Source: CAZUYC01 sp964624475 (GTDB lineage: Bacteria; Myxococcota_A; UBA9160; SMWR01). Taken from it: a stretch of 64,000 bases of DNA. Below the pieces are notes generated by a model. The model saw only the letters and a program-made list of their open reading frames with translations, had not been told where the DNA came from and did no database searches. Positions 8,548 through 19,058 of the stretch are shown one piece after another. The DNA is taken from positions 1 through 64,000 of the forward strand of contig CAZUYC010000009.1 in the NCBI GenBank assembly GCA_964624475.1. The letters run 5' to 3'. The position numbers and the translations under genes were made by a program. Numbering within the stretch: position 1 is the stretch's first letter; every line of letters starts with the position of its first letter.

Positions 8548-9945
8548 TCAGCCGTCGCCCGGCTTCCCGAGCCGGTACTTCTGCACGCGGTAGCGCAGCG
8601 TCTGGCGGGTCGTGCCGAGCAGGCGCGCCGCGCGCGCGAGGTTCCCGTCGCTGCGCTCGAGGGCGCGTGCCAGGATCTGCCGCTCCATCTCGTCGAGCGA
8701 GAGGCTCCCGTCGAGGGGCAGCGTGAAAGTGTCGCCCTCGGACTCGACGGGTTGCGGCGGCGCTGCCTCCCGCCCGGGGAGCTCGAGCCAGCGCTCCGGG
8801 AAGGTCTCGCCGTCGGAGAAGAGCACGCAGCGCTCGATCGCGTTGCGGAGCTCCCGTACGTTGCCGGGCCAGACGTGGGCCTCGAGCGCCTTCCACACGG
8901 GATCGGGGATCAGGCGCACGCGCTTGCCGGCCTTGGCGTTGTACTCGGCCACGAAGCGCGGCACGAGCTCCGCGAGGTCCTCGCGCCGCTCGCGCAGCGC
9001 GGGCAGGCGCAATGCGAACACCGAGAGGCGGTGGTAGAGGTCGCTCCGGAACCCCCCCTCGCGCGCGAGCTCGGCGAGGTCGCGGTTGCTGGCCGCCAGG
9101 ACCTGCACGTCGACCTCGACCTCACGCTCGGCCCCGAGGGGGCGCACGCGCCCGTCCTCGATCACCTTGAGCAGCTTGGCCTGGAGGTCGAGGTCCATCT
9201 CGCCGATCTCGTCGAGGAAGAGCGTGCCGCCGCTCGCCTGCTCGAGGAGACCGCGCCGGCGCCCCCGGGCCCCGGTGAAGGCGCCCGCTTCGTGGCCGAA
9301 GAGCTCCGACTCGAGCAGCTCGCGCGGCAGCGCGGCGCAGTTCACCTCGACGAGCGGCGCGCCGGCGCGCGCCCCGTTGTAGTGCAGGATGCGCGCGGCG
9401 AGACCCTTCCCGGTCCCGGTCTCGCCCCCGATCACGAGCGCGCTCCAGGGAACCTCGCAGAGCCTGCGCAGGAGCTCGCGCACGCCGCGGGCCGCCGCGC
9501 TCGTTCCCACGAAGCTCTCGATCGCATGCCGAGCGTGACGCACGCCGGTCTCGTCGCGCAGGCGCCGCTGCGCGCGGGCGCTGCGCCCGGCGCCGGTCAC
9601 CACGAGGTCGAGGCGCTCGGGGTCGCATGGCTTTTCCAGGAAGTCGTACGCGCCGAGCCGCAGCGCGCGCACGGAGTCGGGGACGGTCCCCACGCCGGTC
9701 AAGAAGACCCACTCGCCGCCCGGACGCTGCCTGCGCACCTCGTCGAGGAGAGCGAGAGCGTTGCCGTCGGGCAGGTGCATGTCGCTGAGCACGACGAGGG
9801 GGTCGAGCTCCTCGCGCAGGAGCGCGCGGCGCGCGGCCGCGAGGTCGGCCGCCCGCTCGACGCGCCAGCCCTGACGCTGGAAGCGGCGGGCGAGCTCCGC
9901 TCCGAGGAGCTCTTCGTCCTCGATCACGAGGAGCGTGTCAGGCAC
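8548..9945 (-). CDS. Sigma-54-dependent NtrC-family response regulator
   Basis: 465 residues, GTG start. Receiver domain (1-120) with acidic pair IEDEE and phospho-acceptor Asp in VVLSDMHLPDG. AAA+ domain with Walker A GGETGTGKG (about 175), the sigma-54 contacting loop ESELFGHEAGAFTGA intact, Walker B GGTLFLDEIGEM, and WPGNVRELRNAI. C-terminal Fis-type helix-turn-helix (LARAARLLGTTRQTLRYRVQKY). It overlaps the kinase gene upstream by 8 nt, so the two form a cognate pair. A consensus sigma-54 promoter lies in the intergenic region beyond the kinase, in front of the divergent MoxR/Bat operon, its likeliest target. It may be activated by the kinase's periplasmic input. Confidence 0.93.
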   Translation of the reverse strand: MPDTLLVIEDEELLGAELARRFQRQGWRVERAADLAAARRALLREELDPLVVLSDMHLPDGNALALLDEVRRQRPGGEWVFLTGVGTVPDSVRALRLGAYDFLEKPCDPERLDLVVTGAGRSARAQRRLRDETGVRHARHAIESFVGTSAAARGVRELLRRLCEVPWSALVIGGETGTGKGLAARILHYNGARAGAPLVEVNCAALPRELLESELFGHEAGAFTGARGRRRGLLEQASGGTLFLDEIGEMDLDLQAKLLKVIEDGRVRPLGAEREVEVDVQVLAASNRDLAELAREGGFRSDLYHRLSVFALRLPALRERREDLAELVPRFVAEYNAKAGKRVRLIPDPVWKALEAHVWPGNVRELRNAIERCVLFSDGETFPERWLELPGREAAPPQPVESEGDTFTLPLDGSLSLDEMERQILARALERSDGNLARAARLLGTTRQTLRYRVQKYRLGKPGDG

Positions 9946-11380
9946 GTCCGTCGTCCACGGGAAGCGACAGGGTAACGCGCGCCCCGTGCGGCTCGCGATT
10001 CGCGAGCTCGAGGCGGCCTCCCACGTCTTGCGCGAAGCGCTGCACGACCGCGAGGCCGAGGCCCGATCCGTGCCGGCGCGTACTTTGGAAGGGCCGGATT
10101 CCGGCAGCGAGCAGGTCGGGTGGAAAGCCCGGCCCGTCGTCGCTCACGGCGAGCGAGAGCTCCTGCGCGCCCCGGCGCTCCACCTGGACCACGATCTCGC
10201 CGCCGGGCTCCGGGAGCGCCTGCGCGGCGTTCAGCACGAGGTTCAAGAGGGCCTGCCGGAAGCGGTCCTCGGGAAGGCGCGCGAAGAGATCCGGCGCGAC
10301 GAGCGTCGCGATGCGCACGCCGTCCCGCACCTGGCAGCGGACGAGCGCCGCGGTCGCCTCGGCCACAGCGCGGACATCGACCCGCCGCGGCGTCTCCTCG
10401 CTCGCGCGGGCGGAATCGAGCAGCTCCGAAAGCAGCCGGGCGAGGCGCCGCACCTCGGCGACCACGAGGTCGACGCGCCGGACCTGATCGGGGTCGTCGA
10501 GCTCGCCGCGCAGGTTGTCGAGGGTCATCTGGATGCCCGCGAGCGGGTTGCGGATCTCGTGCGCCACCATGGCGGCGAGCTCGCCGGTCGCCGCCAGGGT
10601 CTCCGCTCGCGCGAGGCGGCTGCGCTGCTCGAGCAACTCGCGCGTCGCGCCGCGCACGCGGCCCTCGAGCTCCGCGGTGTGCGATCGCTCCGCGGCTTCG
10701 AGCGCGGCGAGGCGCAGCGCGAGCGCGTCGAAGCGCTCGAAGAGCGGGCGCACGAGCGCGTCGACCTCCTGGCGTCCGCTCGGCTCGAAATGCCCCTCCG
10801 CGAGCCGCCCGAGCAGCTCCCCGAGGTCGTCGAGCGGCCCCAGGATGCGCCGGCGCACCAGCCAGAAGATCCCGATGGCGAGGCCGAGCAGGAGCACCGG
10901 CGCGAGCAGCTCGAGGCGCAGCTGGAGAGCCTGTTCCTGCTCGATCCCGGCCAGGAGCTGCTCCTGCTGCGTGTCCTCGGCCAACGTGATCTCGCGCAGG
11001 AGCGCGAGCGCCTCCTCGAGCTGCTGGCGCCGATCGGCCGACGGCGGCGCGTCGAAGCGGGCGCGCAGCTGCGCGAGCCGGCGCGGGGAGTCGGGGTCGA
11101 GGTGGGCGCGCAGCTCGATCAATTCCTCGAGCTTGGTTCGCAGCGCGAACCAGTGGGGATCGTCCTCGAGCCAGGCCTGCGAAAGGCCCTGCACCAGCGT
11201 GCGCTCGAGCTCGATGTGCCCGAGCTCGACGTCGTGCATGCGCTCCAGCTGCTGGTGCGAGCGGGCGAGGCGCCGGGCCTCCCACCCGGTGACCGCTGCG
11301 CTCACGAGCAGGGTCGCGACGACGAGCGCGACGAAGGCGCCGGCGGCGAGCTGGACGGGACGAAACGGCGACCTGGGCAA
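9938..11380 (-). CDS. Membrane sensor histidine kinase (partner of the adjacent NtrC-type regulator)
   Basis: 480 residues from TTG 11380, chosen because AGGAGG sits 8 nt upstream and because an in-frame ATG at 11554 lies inside the sigma-54 promoter of the divergent operon and would add an unconserved Gly/Arg-rich leader. The order is: TM1 (QLAAGAFVALVVATLLVSAA, about 9-28), a largely helical periplasmic region of about 125 residues, TM2 (LLAPVLLLGLAIGIFWLV), HAMP-like linker, coiled coil, HisKA with H-box MVAHEIRNPLAG, and HATPase_c with LLNLVLNAAQAL, DDGPGFPPDLL and GSGLGLAVV. The periplasmic domain is Glu/Leu-rich and not a known ligand fold to me. Confidence 0.9.
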   Translation of the reverse strand: MPRSPFRPVQLAAGAFVALVVATLLVSAAVTGWEARRLARSHQQLERMHDVELGHIELERTLVQGLSQAWLEDDPHWFALRTKLEELIELRAHLDPDSPRRLAQLRARFDAPPSADRRQQLEEALALLREITLAEDTQQEQLLAGIEQEQALQLRLELLAPVLLLGLAIGIFWLVRRRILGPLDDLGELLGRLAEGHFEPSGRQEVDALVRPLFERFDALALRLAALEAAERSHTAELEGRVRGATRELLEQRSRLARAETLAATGELAAMVAHEIRNPLAGIQMTLDNLRGELDDPDQVRRVDLVVAEVRRLARLLSELLDSARASEETPRRVDVRAVAEATAALVRCQVRDGVRIATLVAPDLFARLPEDRFRQALLNLVLNAAQALPEPGGEIVVQVERRGAQELSLAVSDDGPGFPPDLLAAGIRPFQSTRRHGSGLGLAVVQRFAQDVGGRLELANREPHGARVTLSLPVDDGRA

Positions 11381-11466
11381 GAGCTCGTCCTCCTCGCGTC
11401 GCGGCGTTCCCCTCCGCGCGCTCGGATTGAATCCCAAGCCGGAGCCCCCGACCAGCGGCTCCTTTC

Positions 11467-11481
11467 GACCACGGCGGTCGA
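11467..11481. promoter_or_regulatory. Dyad upstream of the sigma-54 promoter (putative activator site)
   Basis: CGACC-ACGGC-GGTCG is a perfect inverted repeat (extended one base each side to TCGACC/GGTCGA). It is centred about 95 bp upstream of the predicted transcription start of the moxR operon. That is the usual distance for an NtrC-type activator bound upstream of a sigma-54 promoter. Only one copy is evident, so the assignment is tentative. Confidence 0.4.
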
Positions 11482-11542
11482 TATCGGCCAGCGCGGATCG
11501 CGCCGCGCGCCCCCTGCCGCGCCCTCCGCCGCCCGGACGGGT

Positions 11543-11558
11543 TGGCACGCCCATTGCT
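11543..11558 (+). promoter_or_regulatory. Sigma-54 (RpoN) -24/-12 promoter for the moxR-bat operon
   Basis: TGGCACGCCCATTGCT matches the sigma-54 consensus TGGCAC-N5-TTGCW exactly, with correct 12-bp spacing between the GG and GC elements. The predicted start of transcription is near 11569, about 45 nt before the moxR ATG, whose AAGGAGG ribosome site is at 11602-11608. A sigma-54 activator and its kinase are encoded divergently next to it. Confidence 0.82.
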
Positions 11559-11613
11559 CTCGGGCCTGCCGCGGTCCGGTAGGACGGGCCGCGCTGACGC
11601 CAAGGAGGTCGAC

Positions 11614-12587
<974 letters not shown>

Positions 12588-12591
<4 letters not shown>

Positions 12592-13484
12592 GGGGCGCGG
12601 TGCCGGCTGCGCTCCCGATCTCGGCCCTGCGCCGCGTCGAGTGGCGGGCCCGCCGCGTGTTGGGCGCGCTCGTGCGCGGCGACCATCGCTCGGCCTTCCG
12701 CGGCCGCGGCTTCGAGTTCGACCAGGTCGTCCCCTACGCCTGGGGCGACGACATCCGCGACATCGATTGGAACGTGACGGCGCGCCTCGGCGAGCCCTAC
12801 CGCAAGCTCTACGTCGAGGAGCGCGAGCTCACCGTCGTGCTCCTCTTCGAGGACTCGCTGACACTCCAGTTCGGCTCGGGCGAGCGCACGAAGCGCCAGG
12901 CGCTGATCGAGATGGCGCAGCTGCTCGCGTTCGTCTCCGCCCAGACGCGCGACCGCCTGGGGGTCTGGCACGCGACGCCCCGCGGCCAGCGCATCCGCGA
13001 GCCGCGGCGGGGGCGCGCGAACCTGCTGCGCCTCGCCGGCGAGCTCGCCGTGCAGCCGGCGCCGGAGCTCCGCGCCGGAGGCGCTCCGCAGATCGACTGG
13101 AGCCTGCTCGCCTCGTCGCTCCCGCGCGGAAGCGTCCTCGTCTGGCTCTCGGACTTCCCACCGCGGCCGGCGCCGGCCGCTTGGGACGCCCTCCGCCGGC
13201 GTTTCGAGCTGGTGGGCGTGCGCGTCGACGATCCCTTCGAGCGCGAGCTCCCGCGCCTCGGGTGCCTGCCGGCCGTCGACCCGGCGACCGGCGAGGTCGT
13301 GCCCGTGGATACGGCGAGCGATGCGACCCGGGCGCGCCACCGCGCCTGGCGCGAGGCGCGCGAGGCCGCCTGGCGCGAGCTCTTCCCGGCGCCCCACGCG
13401 CGCCTGTGCTTCTCGACGGAGGACGATGCGACGCGCCGCCTGCTCGCCTTCTTCGAGGCGCGCATGCGGAGGATCGGGCGGTGA
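12588..13484 (+). CDS. DUF58 domain protein
   Basis: 298 residues from GTG 12588, overlapping the moxR stop by four bases. It has the DUF58 core: GDHRSAFRGRGFEFDQVVPY, then DDIRDIDWNVTARLGEPYRK, then a degenerate VWA-like fold starting VVLLFEDSLTLQFG. The MIDAS DxSxS motif is replaced by FEDSLTL. It is cytoplasmic with no membrane segment. DUF58 proteins are constant companions of MoxR and Bat proteins; their biochemical role is not established. A second in-frame GTG at 12600 is possible. Confidence 0.9.
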
Positions 13485-14500
13485 CGGAGACCGGCTATGC
13501 GCTGGCGCAACCGGCGTGGCTCTGGCTCTGGCTCCTGCTCCCGCTCGCGGCCTGGCTGCGCCGGCGGCGGGGGCACCGCGTGCTCGTGGTGCCGTTCGCC
13601 TCGCAGTGGGGCGGCGAGGCGGGCTCGCGCTCGCGCGCTCCGGCGGCGCTCCTCGCGGCGGGGCTCGCGCTGCTCTGCCTGGCCCTCGCGCGGCCGCAGA
13701 AGGTGGAGGAGAGCCGGCAGACGAAGCAGAAGGGCTACGACATCGTGCTCGCCGTCGACCTCTCGGGCAGCATGCTGGCCGAGGACTACGAGCGCGGCGG
13801 CCGGCGCATGAACCGCCTCCAGGCGATCCAGCCGATCGTCGAGGCCTTCATGGCACGGCGCGCGAGCGATCGCATCGGCGTGGTCGCCTTCGGCGGGAGG
13901 GCCTACACGCTCTCGCCCCTGACCTTCGACCACGATTGGCTGCGCCGCCAGATCGAGCGCCTGCGGGTGGGCCTCGTCGAGGACGGCACCGCGGTCGGAG
14001 ATGCGCTCGCGCTCGCGGTGGCGCGCCTCGACGAGGTCGGGCGCGACGACGCGGGCCGGCGCCTCGGCGGCTTCGTCGTGCTCCTGACCGACGGGGCCAA
14101 CAACACCGGCTCGCTCGGGCCCGAGGCGGCGGCGGAGCTCGCCCGGGCGCGCGGCATTCCCGTCTATGCGATCGGGGCGGGCCGTGAAGGCCCCGTCCCG
14201 ATGCCCGTCTTCGACGAGGCGAACCGCAAGATCGGCTACGAGCGCGTGCTCTCCGACCTCGACGAGGAGTCGCTGCGCGGGATCGCGCGCGCGACCGGCG
14301 GCCGCTACTTCCGCGCCGCCGACGCCGAGACCGTCGACGCCGCGTTCGCGGCCATCGACGCGGAGCGCAAGATCGAGTTCGACGCGAAGTCGCGCGTGCG
14401 GGCGGAGGATCTCTTCGCCCTCGCGGCCACGCCCGGGCTCGCCTGCTGCCTGGCGGCGTTCGGCCTGGCCCGACCGGGCCGGCGGGAGCTCTGGTCGTGA
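13481..14500 (+). CDS. batA: BatA-like membrane-anchored VWA protein
   Basis: 339 residues from GTG 13481, in a GTGA overlap. Two N-terminal membrane segments (AWLWLWLLLPLAAWL and LLAAGLALLCLALA) precede a VWA domain with complete MIDAS: DLSGSMLAEDYE (about 85), Thr in DGTAVGDAL, Asp in LLTDGANNTG. A C-terminal hydrophobic stretch (LAATPGLACCLAAFGLA) gives the BatA topology, with the VWA domain on one face of the inner membrane. Bat proteins were linked to aerotolerance in Bacteroides and to envelope stress survival elsewhere. It is likely remodelled by the MoxR ATPase. Confidence 0.9.
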   Translation: MTETGYALAQPAWLWLWLLLPLAAWLRRRRGHRVLVVPFASQWGGEAGSRSRAPAALLAAGLALLCLALARPQKVEESRQTKQKGYDIVLAVDLSGSMLAEDYERGGRRMNRLQAIQPIVEAFMARRASDRIGVVAFGGRAYTLSPLTFDHDWLRRQIERLRVGLVEDGTAVGDALALAVARLDEVGRDDAGRRLGGFVVLLTDGANNTGSLGPEAAAELARARGIPVYAIGAGREGPVPMPVFDEANRKIGYERVLSDLDEESLRGIARATGGRYFRAADAETVDAAFAAIDAERKIEFDAKSRVRAEDLFALAATPGLACCLAAFGLARPGRRELWS

Positions 14501-16431
14501 GCTTCGAGCACCCTCTCGTCCTCGCGGGCGCTCCGCTCGCGCTCGCCTGGCTCTTCTTCGCGTTCCGAGCGCGCCGAAGCGCGCGCGCGGTGGGGGCGCG
14601 AATCGAGCAGCGCTTCGCCGGCGCGCGCCGGCTCTCCGCACGGCCTCCCCGGCGCGCGCGCCTGCGCGGCCTGCTCGCGGCACAGGGCGCGCTGCTCGCG
14701 CTCGGCGCGCTGGCGGGGCCGCAGTGGGGCAGCGTCCGCGAGACCCGCGTCGAGCGGAGCCGCGAGGTCCTGATCGCGCTCGACGTCTCCCGGAGCATGC
14801 TCGCCACAGACGTCGTCCCGAGCCGCCTCGAGCGCTCGAAGCTCCTCGTTCGCTCGCTCCTCGACGAGCTCCGCGGCGAGCAGGTGGGCCTCGTCCTCTT
14901 CGCGGGAACGGCCTTCCTCCAGAGCCCCCTCTCCGCCGACCACGAGGTCCTGCGCGAGCTGCTCGCCGACCTCGGCCCGGGGAGTCTCCCGCAGGGTGGG
15001 ACCGACTACGCGGCGATGCTGCGCGCGTCCGTCGAGGCCTTCCGCCCGGGAGGAGAGGGCGATCGCTACCTCGTCGTGCTGAGCGACGGCGAGGCCCACG
15101 ACGAGAGCTGGCGCGAGGGCCTCCCCGCCGTCGAGCAGGCGGGGATCCGCGCGATCGCGCTCGGCGTCGGCACGCCCGAGGGCGCCGTGATCCCCGACGC
15201 GCGCGGCGGCGTCGTGAAGGACGAGCGCGGCGCGGCGGTCCTCTCGCGCCTCGAGCCGGGGACGCTCGAGGCGCTCGCGCAGGCGACGGGCGGGACCTAT
15301 CGCGACGCCGCGAGCTGGGTCGACGTCGCGGCGCTGATCGACGCGACCGTCGCACAGGGCGCCGCCGCCGACTACATCGAGGAGCGCGGGGTGAGGCCGC
15401 AGCCGCGCTTCCAGTGGCTCCTCGCGCCCGCGCTCGCCTGCTGGCTGCTCGCCTTCTGGTGCGAGCTGCCGGTGCGGCCGGTGCGGCGCCGGCTCGCGGC
15501 CACGGCTGCCGCGCTCGCCGCGGCGCTCGGGCTCGCGGCTTCGCCGGATCCCGCGCTCGCCGCGACTCCGGCCCCCGCGGCGGCGGCGGCGGCGCCCGGG
15601 GCGCTCGAGGCGACGGTCGCGGAGCTCGCCGCGAAGCCCGCGCTCGCGGCTCCCGACTATGTGCGCCTCGCCGAGCAGACCCTCGCGTACGGCGAGCGGG
15701 CGGCGGGCAGCGCATCGCCGGCGCTCGAGGGCGTGGTCGACGATGCGCTCCTCGGCGTGGAGCGGGGCGAGCGCGAGAGCCCCGAGACGGCCGACTGGCC
15801 GGAGCTGCGCCGGAGGCTCGCCGCGCTGAAGGAGCGCGAGGAGAAGAAGGACTCGCAGCACCAGCCGCAGCCGCAGGATCGGCAGCCGCAGCCGTCGCAG
15901 CCACCGCAGCAGCATGGCGCGGAGAGCCGATCCTCCGGCGCCAATGCCGACACGAGCCCGGGCGGCGGGAGCCGCGGCGAGGCGGGCGAGGGCGCGGAGC
16001 CCCGCGACACCGACGCGAGGCGCAACGCGGGCGAGGACGCGAGTGCGGCGCCCCGCGGCGGGCACGCGAGCAGCAGCCCCGGAGAAGAGGGCCGCGACGA
16101 GGCGGGCCAGGGCCCGCGAGCCGAGGCCGAGCCGAAGCCGATCGAGGATCCGGCCGCCGGACTCGGAGCGCAGGGCGGTCTCGCCGGCGAGAAGGAGCCG
16201 TCGGGCGCCGCCGTCGAAGCGGAGCCGGCGGGCGCCGAGGCGAAGGCGCCGACCCGCCGCGTCGGCGGCGGCGGGGGCATCGAAGCGCCCGACGGGAGCG
16301 CGCCGGGCCTCGTCGAGGCGCTCGGTCGGCAGGCGCGCATCCGGGAGGGCGACGCCCCGTCCGTGCTCTTCCAGCGCATGCAGCGATCCGAGGGGCGGGA
16401 GCGCCCGCAAAGCAAGGGGAAGAACTGGTGA
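14497..16431 (+). CDS. batB: BatB/BatC-type protein: VWA domain fused to a long low-complexity tail
   Basis: 644 residues, GTG start in a GTGA overlap. The N-terminal helices are followed by a VWA domain with MIDAS DVSRSMLATDVVPSR (about 93), QGGTDYAAML and LSDGEAHDE, then a third hydrophobic segment (WLLAPALACWLLAFW, about 310). From about residue 360 an Ala-rich region leads to a Gln/Pro/His-rich segment (SQHQPQPQDRQPQPSQ) and a Gly/Glu/Ala-rich disordered tail to about 600. The end LVEALGRQARIREGDAPSVL...GKNW resembles the BatC C-terminus, so this looks like a BatB-BatC fusion in which the TPR part has been replaced by disordered sequence. Confidence 0.82.
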   Translation: MSFEHPLVLAGAPLALAWLFFAFRARRSARAVGARIEQRFAGARRLSARPPRRARLRGLLAAQGALLALGALAGPQWGSVRETRVERSREVLIALDVSRSMLATDVVPSRLERSKLLVRSLLDELRGEQVGLVLFAGTAFLQSPLSADHEVLRELLADLGPGSLPQGGTDYAAMLRASVEAFRPGGEGDRYLVVLSDGEAHDESWREGLPAVEQAGIRAIALGVGTPEGAVIPDARGGVVKDERGAAVLSRLEPGTLEALAQATGGTYRDAASWVDVAALIDATVAQGAAADYIEERGVRPQPRFQWLLAPALACWLLAFWCELPVRPVRRRLAATAAALAAALGLAASPDPALAATPAPAAAAAAPGALEATVAELAAKPALAAPDYVRLAEQTLAYGERAAGSASPALEGVVDDALLGVERGERESPETADWPELRRRLAALKEREEKKDSQHQPQPQDRQPQPSQPPQQHGAESRSSGANADTSPGGGSRGEAGEGAEPRDTDARRNAGEDASAAPRGGHASSSPGEEGRDEAGQGPRAEAEPKPIEDPAAGLGAQGGLAGEKEPSGAAVEAEPAGAEAKAPTRRVGGGGGIEAPDGSAPGLVEALGRQARIREGDAPSVLFQRMQRSEGRERPQSKGKNW

Positions 16432-19058
16432 CCGCCATGAGCCGACTTCGCACGCGAACCCTTCTGAGCCTGGCGCTCGTTCTCGCGAGCGCGCCGGCGT
16501 GGGGCGCCGGCGTCCACTGGCGCGCGGCCGAGCCGCTCGGCCAGGGGCAGGTCGGGAGCCTCGAGCTCGTCTTCGAGGGCACGGAGCCCGCCGGGACCGT
16601 CGAGGCGCCGGAGGTCGATGGCCTGCGCGTCGTCGGCGCTCCGAGCCAGTCGACGGAGCGGAGGGTCGTGAACGGGCGGCGCAGCGAGCGTTTCGCCCTC
16701 GCCTGGCCGGTGCGCCCCGAGCGGCAGGGCACGCTCGAGATCCCGGCCTTCGAGGTCGAGACGACGAGCGGCCGCATCGCGGTCGCTGCCGCTTCGCTCG
16801 AGGTCGGCCGTCCCCTCCTCGCGGCGAGCGGACGCGGAGGCGCCTTGGCGCGGGGCGACGTGATCTCGGCCGAGCTCCGGCCGGAACAGGAGCGACCCTA
16901 CGCGGGCGAGGTCTTCGACCTCCACGCGCTCGTCGCGAGCGCCATGCCCGCCGAGCCCCTCGGCGCGCCCGAGTGGCGCGACACGCCGCTCGTCGCCGAG
17001 GCCTGGCGCGACGCGGGCCGCGCGCGCACGGCGCAGGGCGAGATCCGCCGCCTCACGACGCGCGCCTTCGCGCCCGAGTCGGGGCGCCTCGAGCTCCCGC
17101 CCCTGCGCCAGGAGGTGGAGGTCGAGACGGGTCGCGCGGCGCACGACCTCTTCTCGCTCTTCGCGGCTCCGGAGACGGCGCGCGTGATGGTCGCGAGCGA
17201 ACCGGTCGCGATCGAGGTGCAGCCGCTCCCGGCCGGCGCTCCGCCGGGCTTCGCGGGCGCCGTGGGCCGCTTCGCGCTCGACTCGAAGCTCGTGCCCGAG
17301 CGCCCGCGCGCGGGCGAGCCCGTGACCTGGACGCTGACCCTGCGCGGGACCGGGAACTGGCCGGCCGGCATAGCACTCCCCGCTCGCGAGATCCCGGCCG
17401 GGCTTCGCGCCATCGCGCCCGAGGCGCAGCGGGAGTTCGAGCCGGACGACCTCTTCAGCGGAGCGATCAGCGAGGACCTCGTGCTGATCCCCGATCGCGC
17501 AGGTCTCATCGAGCTCCCGCCGGTCGAGTTCGCGTACTTCGATCCCCGGAGCGGTCGCTACGAGACGGCGCGCGCCCTGCCGCCGCGGCTCGAGGTCGCA
17601 CCCGGCGCGGCGGCGAGCGCGGGCGGGGCAGCGGCCGCGAGCCCGCGCGCGGCCGCGACGGCCGGCCGCGCCCCGGCGCCGCACGGCCCGGCCGCGGGCG
17701 CCGCGATCGTCGAAGCGACCGGCGGCCCCGCGCTGCCGCGCGACCCGCTCGCCGGGAGCGAGACGGCGCTCGCGCCCTTCGCACGAGCTCCGCTCCTGGC
17801 GGCGGCCGCGGCGCCGGTCGCGGCGCTGCTCGTGTACTGGCTCGCGTTGGCCGTAGGCCACGCGCGAAGCCGCGACCCGGGGCGCCCGCGCCGCGACGCG
17901 CTGCGCGCGGCGCGCGAGGCGACCCTGGCGGCAGCCCTGGCGCGCGACGCGGCGGAGCGCTGCCGGGCCCTGCTCGCCTGGGAGCGAGCGGTATCGACGC
18001 TCTTCGGTGTCGAGCATCGCGCCCCGACCGCCGAGCGCCTGCGCGGCGCCGCCCCCGGCGCGCCGGGTCGCGCCGGCCGGGACGCCTGGCTCGCGCTCTT
18101 CGAGGAGGCCGAGCACGCGCTCTACGCGAGCTCCGGGGAGCTCGCTCCCGACTGGTGTGAGCGGGCACGACACGCGCTGGCCGGAGTGCGGCGGCCGTGG
18201 CCCAACCCGCTGCGGGCCCTCCTCCCGCGCCACCTGCTCCCGGCGACGGCCGCGGCGGCGCTCTGGCTCGCCTTCGCGGGACCCGCGGCCGCCGAGCCGG
18301 TCTCCGACTATGCGAGCGGCCGCGTCGCCGCCGCGGAGGGAGGCTTCGAGGCGCGCGCCGCGCAGGCACCCACCGACTGGATCGCCCGCTACAACCTCGG
18401 CCTCGCGGCGAGCCAGCTCGGAGAACACGGGCGCGCGCTCGGCGAGACGCTCGCCGCGTGGCTGCTCGCGCCGCGCAGCGAGGACGCCGCGTGGAACCTC
18501 GAGGTCTTCGCGTCGCGGCTGCGCGGCGCCGATCCGCGCATCGCCGCGCTCGCGACCTCGCGCTGGCTCGGCCTCCTCGCCCGGCAGGCCCCGCCGGCCG
18601 CCTGGCAGATCGCCCTGGTCGCGGCCAGTGCCCTCTTCTCGGCCGGCGTGGCCCTGCGCCTGGGCCGGCGCTTCGGCAGGGGCGCGCCGCGCCTCGCGCG
18701 CGCAGGTCTGCCGCTCGCGGCCGCCGCCGCGCTCGTCGCCGTGGTGAGCCTCGCCTCGCTGCGCGCCTGGGGCGTCTTCATCGATCCCCGCGCGTCGCTC
18801 CTGGCCCGCGACGCCGTGCTGCACTCGATCCCGACCGACGCCGAGGCGAACCAGGCGCGCAGGCCCCTCCCCGCCGGCGTCGTCGTCCGGGCCGACCGCG
18901 AGTTCCTGGGCTGGACGCGGGTCGAGCTCGCGACGGGCGAGACCGGTTGGTTGCGCCGCGAGGTTCTCGTTCCCTTCTACGCCAAGCCTGTCCGCGACGG
19001 GGCCCCGGTGGTCGCCGGGACCCGGGACGGACGAGAGACCGGAGGTAACCCATCATGA
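16428..19058 (+). CDS. batD: BatD-BatE fusion: oxygen-tolerance domain, membrane segments, TPR and SH3-like domain
   Basis: 876 residues from GTG 16428, preferred over ATG 16437 because GGGGAAG is correctly spaced and the GTGA overlap fits the operon pattern. A signal peptide (TLLSLALVLASAPAWGA) is followed by a BatD domain of beta-rich repeats (about 30-420, for example GTLEIPAFEVETTSGR, ERPRAGEPVTWTL). Then come a transmembrane helix (LLAAAAAPVAALLVYWLALA), a charged cytoplasmic stretch, and a second exported part with TPR-like YASGRVAAAEGGFEARAAQ and WIARYNLGLAASQLGEHGRA. The protein ends in two helices and an SH3-like domain (LPAGVVVRADREFLGWTRVE). In other bacteria BatD and BatE are separate. 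Confidence 0.85.
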   Translation: MTAMSRLRTRTLLSLALVLASAPAWGAGVHWRAAEPLGQGQVGSLELVFEGTEPAGTVEAPEVDGLRVVGAPSQSTERRVVNGRRSERFALAWPVRPERQGTLEIPAFEVETTSGRIAVAAASLEVGRPLLAASGRGGALARGDVISAELRPEQERPYAGEVFDLHALVASAMPAEPLGAPEWRDTPLVAEAWRDAGRARTAQGEIRRLTTRAFAPESGRLELPPLRQEVEVETGRAAHDLFSLFAAPETARVMVASEPVAIEVQPLPAGAPPGFAGAVGRFALDSKLVPERPRAGEPVTWTLTLRGTGNWPAGIALPAREIPAGLRAIAPEAQREFEPDDLFSGAISEDLVLIPDRAGLIELPPVEFAYFDPRSGRYETARALPPRLEVAPGAAASAGGAAAASPRAAATAGRAPAPHGPAAGAAIVEATGGPALPRDPLAGSETALAPFARAPLLAAAAAPVAALLVYWLALAVGHARSRDPGRPRRDALRAAREATLAAALARDAAERCRALLAWERAVSTLFGVEHRAPTAERLRGAAPGAPGRAGRDAWLALFEEAEHALYASSGELAPDWCERARHALAGVRRPWPNPLRALLPRHLLPATAAAALWLAFAGPAAAEPVSDYASGRVAAAEGGFEARAAQAPTDWIARYNLGLAASQLGEHGRALGETLAAWLLAPRSEDAAWNLEVFASRLRGADPRIAALATSRWLGLLARQAPPAAWQIALVAASALFSAGVALRLGRRFGRGAPRLARAGLPLAAAAALVAVVSLASLRAWGVFIDPRASLLARDAVLHSIPTDAEANQARRPLPAGVVVRADREFLGWTRVELATGETGWLRREVLVPFYAKPVRDGAPVVAGTRDGRETGGNPS

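Noticed and set aside
11381..11554. ATG at 11554 as start of the histidine kinase
   Set aside because: The ATG lies inside the sigma-54 -12 region, the added 58 residues are Gly/Arg-rich, and TTG 11380 has a well-placed AGGAGG.
13481..16431. Recent tandem duplication of the two VWA genes
   Set aside because: batA and batB share the fold but little sequence; both are ancient members found together in most Bat operons.
12809..16777. 1322-codon open frame on the complement across DUF58, batA and batB
   Set aside because: Arg/Pro/Ala-rich antisense shadow crossing several well-supported genes.
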